Positions 1 through 5,461 of a DNA stretch of 18,403 nucleotides are shown one piece after another. The stretch is from Caldifarciminota bacterium (GTDB lineage: Bacteria; Hydrothermota; E44-bin80), in NCBI GenBank assembly GCA_023127905.1, contig JAGMEZ010000317.1, forward strand, positions 1-18,403. The letters run 5' to 3'. The notes beneath the pieces are model-generated. The model did not search any database. It had not been told where the DNA came from and saw only the letters and a list, made by a program, of their open reading frames with translations. Within the stretch, counting starts at the first letter, position 1. The number at the start of each line of letters is the position of its first letter. The translations under genes and the position numbers were made by a program.

Positions 1-49
1 ATTATTTATATTATAATTCTTTTTTTGAAAAAAGTTTCATAGATTTTTC

Positions 50-78
50 TTGCAAAAGCTTATCTTATAATATATATT
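50..78 (+). promoter_or_regulatory. Candidate sigma-70 promoter of the rhomboid gene
   Basis: TTGCAA at 50-55 and TATATT at 73-78 are separated by 17 bp, upstream of the rhomboid start at 127. Several other TATAAT-like words lie at 66-71, 79-84 and 90-95 in this very AT-rich stretch, so the exact -10 is uncertain. A purine-rich Shine-Dalgarno sequence (AAAGGAGAGAGAG, about 106-118) follows. Confidence 0.4.
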
Positions 79-126
79 TATAATGACTTTATAATATCGA
101 TTTAAAAGGAGAGAGAGTGTATTATT

Positions 127-951
127 ATGGAGAATTATGAATTCAAAATGAAACGGCGCTTCTTACGGCCGCAATTCTCAGGTGCTGTTAGAGGGGTGAT
201 TATTATCAATATAGTAGCCTCTCTAATTCAGCTGATACTTGGAAGGTTAGATCCCATCCTTTTTTCAAAGCTAAATTCCCTATTTGGTCTCGTTCCTCAT
301 CTTGTTGTCAAGAAATTCTATGTCTGGCAGCTGTTTACATATATGTTCCTTCATGGTAACTTTTTTCATCTATTTTTCAATATGTTTATACTCTGGATGT
401 TTGGTTCAGAACTCGAATCTATATGGGGAAAGAACGAATTTATTAAGTATTATTTCATTACTGGAATAGGTGCAGGAATTGTTTATGTAATTGCTCAGCA
501 TAACTCTGTCATTCCTACTATTGGAGCATCTGGCGCAATATTCGGACTTCTCCTTGCATTCGGACTAACATTTCCCAATAGATATATCTATCTATATTTT
601 TTTCTTCCAATTAAGGCAAAGTTTCTTGTTCTCATTTTTGGAATTATTGAGTTTATTGCAGCCTTCAGTGGTTCAAGAGACAATATTGCTCACTTTGCTC
701 ATCTTGGGGGGTTGCTTGTTGGTTTTCTTTATTTGAAATTTATAAAGACGAGAGGAGGTATATGGAGAAAATTTATTTTTGTAAATAGAAGAGATAAAGA
801 TAAGGATATCGATGCAGTAATTGACGATACTGACTTTGAGGATAAGGTAAATGCTGTCCTTAGAAAACTGTCGAAGGTTGGACTTGATGGTCTTAGTTCT
901 TATGAGAAAAATATATTAGAGGAAGCAAGAAAAAGATATAAAGACAGGTAA
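127..951 (+). CDS. Rhomboid family intramembrane serine protease
   Basis: This is a polytopic membrane protease that cleaves transmembrane substrates inside the lipid bilayer. The catalytic serine is S135 in the motif GASGAIFG, and the partner histidine is H192 in HFAHLGG. The HGNFFHLFFN segment (H76 to N85) matches the family's conserved His/Asn motif that lines the oxyanion site. About six hydrophobic segments span residues 20-205. The last 45 or so residues form a charged cytosolic tail (DKVNAVLRKLSKVGLDGLS region) like the short C-terminal domain often attached to bacterial rhomboids (DUF6576-like). Length 274 aa suits the family. The start is supported by a purine-rich ribosome-binding site at about 106-118. 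It is monocistronic and converges on dnaN. The physiological substrate cannot be inferred from the context. Confidence 0.93.
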   Translation: MENYEFKMKRRFLRPQFSGAVRGVIIINIVASLIQLILGRLDPILFSKLNSLFGLVPHLVVKKFYVWQLFTYMFLHGNFFHLFFNMFILWMFGSELESIWGKNEFIKYYFITGIGAGIVYVIAQHNSVIPTIGASGAIFGLLLAFGLTFPNRYIYLYFFLPIKAKFLVLIFGIIEFIAAFSGSRDNIAHFAHLGGLLVGFLYLKFIKTRGGIWRKFIFVNRRDKDKDIDAVIDDTDFEDKVNAVLRKLSKVGLDGLSSYEKNILEEARKRYKDR

Positions 952-1082
952 TGAACAAAAAATTCAAATGCAAAGATCCAAATGACGAAAAAAACAACAG
1001 TGTTAAAATGTAAAATAATGTGAGAATGAGGGAGTGGAATTCGCTACTTTAGTTTAAAATTTTGAAATTTTTAATTACCGTG

Positions 1083-2180
1083 TTATGACGTGATTATTGG
1101 CATTAAGAGATAAGTTAGTTCTTGATCCTTCTTCTTTTTGTGTGTAATAATGACAGCTGTTTTTGGTGTATTTATATAAAATTCTATGGTTTTTTCATCG
1201 AGATTTCTTAGTATCTCAGAGAGATATGAAGCATTGAAATTTACTGTTATAGATTTATCACTGAATACACATGGAAGGTTTTCTTCGCCTGAGCCAAGTT
1301 CTGTCTCAGTGTAAATCCTTACAGTCTCGGGTTCAATATCAAAACTAACAAGATGGCTTGTACTGTCAGCGTATATTGAAACCCTTTTAAGGACATTTAA
1401 AAGATCTTCCCTCGAGATTTTCAATACTTTTTTATTATTTTTTGGTATAACTTGTTGGTAGTCGGGAAAAATCTCTTCAATTAGTCTTGCGATAATTGTC
1501 GTATCCTTGAGATAAAATCCTATCTTCGTATCATCAAATTTTATATCTATATCAATCTCTTCATCGCTTATGTATCCAATTAAGGTTCTTAAGGCTTTTG
1601 GAGGAATATTTACCTTTATAGTTTCTTTTATCTCAAGAAGGCATTTATAGAAAGCAAGTTTTCTTCCGTCCGTAGCAACCATATTGGCTTCATTGTTAGC
1701 AATATGCCAGTGTATGCCTGAAAGAGCCCTTCTTCCGGGCTCCTTTGATGCTGCGAAAGTGGTTTTTAGAACAGAATTTCTCAGCAAACCTGAAGGAAAG
1801 GAAAATTGGTTTTTCCCCGATATTTGAGGGATTTCGGGATATTCATCAGTTGGTATGGCAGGCATTTTATATACACCTTTATCATATCGTAGCTCAACGA
1901 AATCATTAACAACCTTTATCTCTATTGTGCAGGGTGGCAGATCCCTCACAGTTTCGAGGAATCGTCTTCCTGGAACAGTAATACTTCCTTCTTCAACTAC
2001 ATCTGTTTGGAGAGTGCTATCAAGGGAAATATCAAGGTCTGTTGCACTGAGACAAACGTATTTCTTTTCAGCGATAATCTTGATATTACCGAGAACAATC
2101 AGTGTTGTTCTTTGCGGGAGAATACTTGCAACCAACTGCAGCTTTTCCAGAAGAACATCCTTATCTACCTTGAAATACAT
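1083..2180 (-). CDS. dnaN: DNA polymerase III subunit beta (sliding clamp)
   Basis: This is the ring-shaped clamp that tethers the replicative polymerase to DNA and also recruits repair and regulatory partners. The 365-residue length matches the usual 365-380 aa, enough for three clamp folds of about 120 residues each. Recognisable family features are the opening MYFKVDKDVLLEKLQ, the VPGRRFLETVRDLP segment near residue 70, the ATDGRKLAF motif near residue 170, and the C-terminal end LTYLLMPI, the usual hydrophobic terminus. The ATG at 2180 is preceded by a good Shine-Dalgarno sequence (GGAGGGAAG on the minus strand). Neither dnaA nor recF is beside it, so the classical dnaA-dnaN-recF cluster is absent here; the gene appears monocistronic with its own promoter at 2247-2275. 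Confidence 0.96.
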   Translation of the reverse strand: MYFKVDKDVLLEKLQLVASILPQRTTLIVLGNIKIIAEKKYVCLSATDLDISLDSTLQTDVVEEGSITVPGRRFLETVRDLPPCTIEIKVVNDFVELRYDKGVYKMPAIPTDEYPEIPQISGKNQFSFPSGLLRNSVLKTTFAASKEPGRRALSGIHWHIANNEANMVATDGRKLAFYKCLLEIKETIKVNIPPKALRTLIGYISDEEIDIDIKFDDTKIGFYLKDTTIIARLIEEIFPDYQQVIPKNNKKVLKISREDLLNVLKRVSIYADSTSHLVSFDIEPETVRIYTETELGSGEENLPCVFSDKSITVNFNASYLSEILRNLDEKTIEFYINTPKTAVIITHKKKKDQELTYLLMPIITS

Positions 2181-2225
2181 TCTTCCCTCCTTCTCTTGTT
2201 TTCTTTTTAAATTAATACTTGTTTA

Positions 2226-2237
2226 TAATCTAGATTA
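2226..2237. repeat. 12-bp perfect palindrome in the dnaN leader
   Basis: TAATCTAGATTA is perfectly self-complementary and lies just downstream of the dnaN -10 box, near the expected transcription start. It could be an operator half of the dnaN control region; short AT-rich palindromes also arise by chance. Confidence 0.45.
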
Positions 2238-2245
2238 AACAACCA

Positions 2246-2262
2246 TATCTTATATTAAGATA
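2246..2262. promoter_or_regulatory. Palindrome TATCTTA-n3-TAAGATA over the dnaN -10 box
   Basis: Two perfect 7-bp inverted arms (2246-2252 and 2256-2262) with a 3-bp centre. The left arm contains the -10 hexamer of the dnaN promoter, so a dimeric repressor bound here would block RNA polymerase. This is inference from position; no regulator is identified. Confidence 0.4.
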
Positions 2263-2275
2263 ATTCTCTTGTCAA
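2247..2275 (-). promoter_or_regulatory. dnaN promoter (sigma-70 type)
   Basis: On the minus strand TTGACA (complement of 2270-2275) is followed after exactly 17 bp by TAAGAT (complement of 2247-2252). The predicted start near 2240 gives a leader of about 60 nt ending in a good ribosome-binding site before the ATG at 2180. The -35 is a perfect match; the -10 matches 4 of 6 positions. Confidence 0.65.
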
Positions 2276-2317
2276 GAAAAAAAGAGGGCAATTTTGGTTA
2301 ATCCAAAGATGAAAGAT

Positions 2318-2360
2318 GAGATTGCTTCAACAGTGAATATGTAAGTTTATTCGCAATGAC
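2318..2360 (-). repeat. Dispersed non-coding element, copy 1
   Basis: The ends GAGATTGCTTC (2318-2328) and TCGCAATGAC (2351-2360) are the inverted counterpart of the element at 16285-16327, whose ends read GTCATTGCGA and GAAGCAATCTC. The interior differs. Such GTCATTGCGA...GAAGCAATCTC elements are common intergenic words in many bacterial genomes. It is followed by CCCCGTA (2360-2366) pairing with TACGGGG (2402-2408). Confidence 0.6.
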
Positions 2361-2429
2361 CCCGTACAATCACAATGGGAGCAAGTAAATCCTGGGTGAT
2401 CTACGGGGCAAGCAAGGACAAGTGCAAGA

Positions 2430-2446
2430 CCAATTCCTACAATTGG
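2430..2446. repeat. Small hairpin CCAATT-n5-AATTGG
   Basis: Six-bp perfect inverted arms around the loop CCTAC, at the right edge of the dispersed element. No run of T follows on either strand, so it does not look like an intrinsic terminator. Confidence 0.4.
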
Positions 2447-2492
2447 AAGGTGAGGTAAGAGAAGAGTTAGAAAATTAAAAGAAAAATCGTAC

Positions 2493-2521
2493 TTGTTTTT
2501 TACAAAAATTCGTGATATATA
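2493..2521 (+). promoter_or_regulatory. Weak promoter candidate; possible leaderless start for the TsaC-phosphatase gene
   Basis: TTGTTT (2493-2498), a 17-bp spacer and TATATA (2516-2521) end only 6 bp before the ATG at 2528, and no Shine-Dalgarno sequence is visible. If used, the mRNA would begin at or within a few bases of the start codon. Both hexamers are imperfect. Confidence 0.3.
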
Positions 2522-2527
2522 TTAGTT

Positions 2528-3619
2528 ATGAAACAACAGATATATGAAGCGGATAGTAAGGGTCTGGAAAAAGCACTTTCTGTTTTGCAGAGAGGAGGAA
2601 TTATTGTTTTCCCAACAGACACAGTTTATGGTATTGGATGTGATGCTGAAGACAATAAAGCAATTGCAAGGATATTTAAGGTAAAGGGAAGAAAAAGAAC
2701 AAAGCCGCTTATTATGTTTCTCTCTCATAAAAAATTAATACCAGATTATGCAAGTAAAATTACCAAAATGAGAAAGCGAATCTATGAGCGCTTTTCCCCG
2801 AGTGCAATGACATTTATTATGCAGGCAAAGAGGAATGTTCCAAGCGGATTACTAAGTAAAGAGGAGACAATCAGTATAAGAATCCCAGACAATAACTTTT
2901 GTAAAAAGCTTCTAATGCAGTTTAAGAAGCCGTTAGCAACTACCAGTGCGAATATTTCGGGAGAAAAACCATCAGTAAGGTATAAGTCTATCGATCTTAA
3001 TGTAGATGTAATTATACGGGATGATTCTATTCTGTCTGGAATTCCATCGACGGTTATTGATCTATCGCGGTATCCTTTTATTCTTCGAAGAAAAGGTTCC
3101 ATTAGCATATTTACAATTGAACGATATATTCCTACAAGGGTTAGAATTGATAAATCCATTGTTTTCAATGTTCTTTTTGTCTGTACAGGAAACAGTTGCA
3201 GAAGTCCTATTGCAGAAGGGATATTGCGGAAAGAGTTGAAGGAGAGGGGGTTAAAAAATATAAGTGTTTCTTCATGTGGAATATGTGCCGGAGATGGGTA
3301 TCCTTCAACAAAAGAAGCAGTTCTGGCTGCAAAAGAACGGGGATACGACATACAGATGCACCGTTCACGCTGCATTAATAGAGAAATAGTCGACAATTCG
3401 GACGTTATTTTCTGTATGGAGAGTTTACATAAAAAGGAGGTATGTAAATCCCTTCCCGGATGCGAAGATAGGGTTTTCCTTCTCTCAGAGTTATACGGAA
3501 AATATAAAGAGATAGATGATCCTATTGGAGGTGGTTTAATCGTTTACCGAAAGGTTACAAGGGAAATGGAGAGATATGTGAGAAGGATAGCAGACGAACT
3601 TCAGCTGAGAAATATCTAA
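2528..3619 (+). CDS. Fusion: threonylcarbamoyl-AMP synthase (TsaC/Sua5) and low-molecular-weight phosphatase
   Basis: Two enzymes in one 363-residue chain. Residues 1 to about 205 are a YrdC/TsaC domain, which makes threonylcarbamoyl-AMP from threonine, bicarbonate and ATP for tRNA t6A modification. Its marks are FPTDTVYGIG near residue 28, the KVKGRKRTKPL basic motif, TSANISG (139-145) and STVIDL. Residues about 212-360 are a low-molecular-weight protein-tyrosine-phosphatase domain: the P-loop CTGNSCRS has nucleophile C219 and R225, and the general acid is D331 in DPIGG. The P-loop residue that is Ile in tyrosine phosphatases and Thr in the arginine phosphatase YwlE is Ser223 here, so the substrate is open. 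In Bacillus the separate genes ywlC and ywlE lie close together, which suits a fusion. The stop codon abuts the ATG of the next gene. Confidence 0.92.
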   Translation: MKQQIYEADSKGLEKALSVLQRGGIIVFPTDTVYGIGCDAEDNKAIARIFKVKGRKRTKPLIMFLSHKKLIPDYASKITKMRKRIYERFSPSAMTFIMQAKRNVPSGLLSKEETISIRIPDNNFCKKLLMQFKKPLATTSANISGEKPSVRYKSIDLNVDVIIRDDSILSGIPSTVIDLSRYPFILRRKGSISIFTIERYIPTRVRIDKSIVFNVLFVCTGNSCRSPIAEGILRKELKERGLKNISVSSCGICAGDGYPSTKEAVLAAKERGYDIQMHRSRCINREIVDNSDVIFCMESLHKKEVCKSLPGCEDRVFLLSELYGKYKEIDDPIGGGLIVYRKVTREMERYVRRIADELQLRNI

Positions 3620-5335
3620 ATGAATTATTCACGGAAGGCTAAGATACTTTTATTTCTATCTGTTACTTTCTTTCTGTCTGTTACTATTAATATCCCTGCC
3701 CAGAAGATACAACAAATAATTAATGAAGGAATAGTTAAGGAGAAAGAGGGTAGGATAGACGAAGCAATAAAGGATTATAAAGAGTTTGTAGAGAAACATC
3801 CGGGCGATTTAGCTGTTACGATTCGATTGATGAATTTACTTCTCAGAGAAAAGAGGTATTCTGAGGTTATTTCTGTGTATTCAAATCTTACCCCGGAGAT
3901 AAAAAAGAGAAGAGAAATTGCTACAATGCTGACTAAAGCATATGTTTTTCTTGGAAAGAATGAAGATGGTGTAAATGTTTTGAAAGGTGTAATATCAAAA
4001 GAAGGTGCTTCTGATGTCAGTTATTTATTTGCTGGTAATCTTATGCTCTCTTTAGGTTTAATTGAGGAAGCAAAGATGATTTTTCTTGAAGGGAAAAGGA
4101 GGTGGGGGGAGAAACGTTTCTCAAGAGAATTATATCTCTGTTATATGAACGGAGAGGAATACAGGGAGGCAATTAGGGAAATCTTTCTCTATTATGAATA
4201 CAGAAAGGTATCGAAGGATTGGGTTAAAAGGGAGATAAAAAAATTACTTAAAAAGGATGAATCCTTGTATCAAGAACTCGAAGAAGTGACAGGAGATAAC
4301 CTGAATTCTAAACGACTGGTAGGAGAGATATTCCTGGAAATCGGAGATATTGTAAAAGCAAAAACCTACTTTCTTCAAACGCTTGATGCTCCGTCATTGC
4401 TGGAATTTGCTTCTATATGTATAAAGAAAGGTTATTATCAAGAGACAGAAGAGTTACTGAAGGAAATAATAGAGGGTAATGCAAAAAAGAAGGAAAAAGA
4501 AGAAGCCCAATACCTATTATCTTTAACGTATGGTTTCATGTCACAATTTGATAATGCACTTGAATCTTTAGATGATGTGATAAAACATGGAATATTTTTA
4601 AAAGATTCAGCAATTGTTGAAAAAGCACGGATATTAATTTATAATAAAAAAGAATTTGAAAAGGGTGTAAAAGTCATTGAACCTCTGCTTAAAAAAGGTG
4701 CTTCGCTAAATCGTGATAAAATACTGAAAATTTCTGTTACAGGATATATAAAATCAGGGAACTTTGAGAAAGCGGAAGATTTGTTAGAAAAAAGTTTAAA
4801 ATCACTTTCTTTCTATCTTTTAGGAGAGATAAAATTTCTAAAGAGTTCATATTCAGAGTCAAGAGATGCTTTCCTAACCGCAGTTTCCAAAGGACTTGAT
4901 AAAGATTTTGCAAACAATGCATTAGAAAAAGTGTTAATGATTGAAATGCTGCAAGAAAAACCTTCATTCCTTTCTTTTATTAGCGATATAGAGGAAATAA
5001 TCTGGAAGGAAGATTATGACAAAGCTATTACATTGATCAATGAAGCATTTAGCAGGTTTTCGGAAAAGGAAGAGAAGGTGATTCTCCTCTTTTATAAGGG
5101 AAAGATTTATGCTCTTATTGGACAATTGAATGATGCAATCTCTTCGTATAAGAGCATTACGTGGGAAGATAAGGATAGTCCTTTCTCACCAAAGGCGTTA
5201 TACAAATCGGCTATTTTATACAAAAAAGAGATAAAGGAAACATCAATGGCAGAGGAGTTATTACGGGAAATTATTTTTGAATATCCAGAGTCAGTTGAGG
5301 CAGAGCTATCAAGAAGTATACTTAATTCTGAATAA
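3620..5335 (+). CDS. Secreted tetratricopeptide-repeat protein
   Basis: A 571-residue, almost entirely helical repeat protein. Residues 7-27 form a Sec signal peptide (hydrophobic core after NYSRKAK) with likely cleavage after NIPA, so it should act in the periplasm. TPR-like units recur along the whole chain, for example around residues 41-66, 235-260, 290-320, 375-400, 455-480 and 490-515, with typical small-residue and Ala/Tyr positions (EGRIDEAIKDY, FDNALESLDDV, LNDAISSYKSI). No catalytic motif is visible, so it is probably a scaffold or part of an envelope assembly complex. Its ATG follows the stop of the TsaC-phosphatase gene with no gap and no separate Shine-Dalgarno sequence, which suggests translational coupling. 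The specific partner is unknown. Confidence 0.85.
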   Translation: MNYSRKAKILLFLSVTFFLSVTINIPAQKIQQIINEGIVKEKEGRIDEAIKDYKEFVEKHPGDLAVTIRLMNLLLREKRYSEVISVYSNLTPEIKKRREIATMLTKAYVFLGKNEDGVNVLKGVISKEGASDVSYLFAGNLMLSLGLIEEAKMIFLEGKRRWGEKRFSRELYLCYMNGEEYREAIREIFLYYEYRKVSKDWVKREIKKLLKKDESLYQELEEVTGDNLNSKRLVGEIFLEIGDIVKAKTYFLQTLDAPSLLEFASICIKKGYYQETEELLKEIIEGNAKKKEKEEAQYLLSLTYGFMSQFDNALESLDDVIKHGIFLKDSAIVEKARILIYNKKEFEKGVKVIEPLLKKGASLNRDKILKISVTGYIKSGNFEKAEDLLEKSLKSLSFYLLGEIKFLKSSYSESRDAFLTAVSKGLDKDFANNALEKVLMIEMLQEKPSFLSFISDIEEIIWKEDYDKAITLINEAFSRFSEKEEKVILLFYKGKIYALIGQLNDAISSYKSITWEDKDSPFSPKALYKSAILYKKEIKETSMAEELLREIIFEYPESVEAELSRSILNSE

Positions 5336-5400
5336 ATGATTCTTAAATCTTTCCTTACCAGACTCTTACCTTGTTATCAAGATATATTATTAGAAAAGAG

Positions 5401-5429
5401 TTGACAGAAAAATAGTTTTATGATTTAAT
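5401..5429 (+). promoter_or_regulatory. Near-consensus sigma-70 promoter of the adenylyl cyclase gene
   Basis: TTGACA (5401-5406, perfect), a 17-bp spacer and TTTAAT (5424-5429, 5 of 6) place the start near 5436. The leader would be about 26 nt with no evident Shine-Dalgarno sequence before the ATG at 5462. Confidence 0.65.
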
Positions 5430-5461
5430 CGTTTGCATCTTTAGTAAGCAGTTAATTTCAA

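Larger units (their letters stand above)
2181..2527. other. 347-bp divergent intergenic region with no gene
   Basis: Spacer between dnaN (-) and the TsaC-phosphatase gene (+). The left third holds the dnaN promoter and two palindromes. The middle (about 2318-2446) is a more GC-rich, degenerate dispersed element with three inverted pairings, and the right end holds a weak promoter for the downstream gene. No convincing ORF or RNA gene was seen. Confidence 0.7.

Noticed and set aside
1056..1071. AAAATTT/AAATTTT dyad as a terminator between the rhomboid and dnaN genes
   Set aside because: Only a 2-nt centre and no GC pairs, so it cannot form a stable terminator hairpin; likely AT-rich coincidence.
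1855..2238. Long frame on the plus strand opposite dnaN
   Set aside because: Antisense shadow of a clear dnaN coding region; the product is low-complexity Ser/Leu-rich without a family match.
1083..2527. Replication origin beside dnaN
   Set aside because: No dnaA gene, no cluster of DnaA boxes (TTATCCACA-like) and no marked skew signal that I could see in the spacer.
2782..3396. 204-codon minus-strand frame inside the TsaC-phosphatase gene
   Set aside because: Fully antisense to two recognisable enzyme domains; no start signal or plausible protein.
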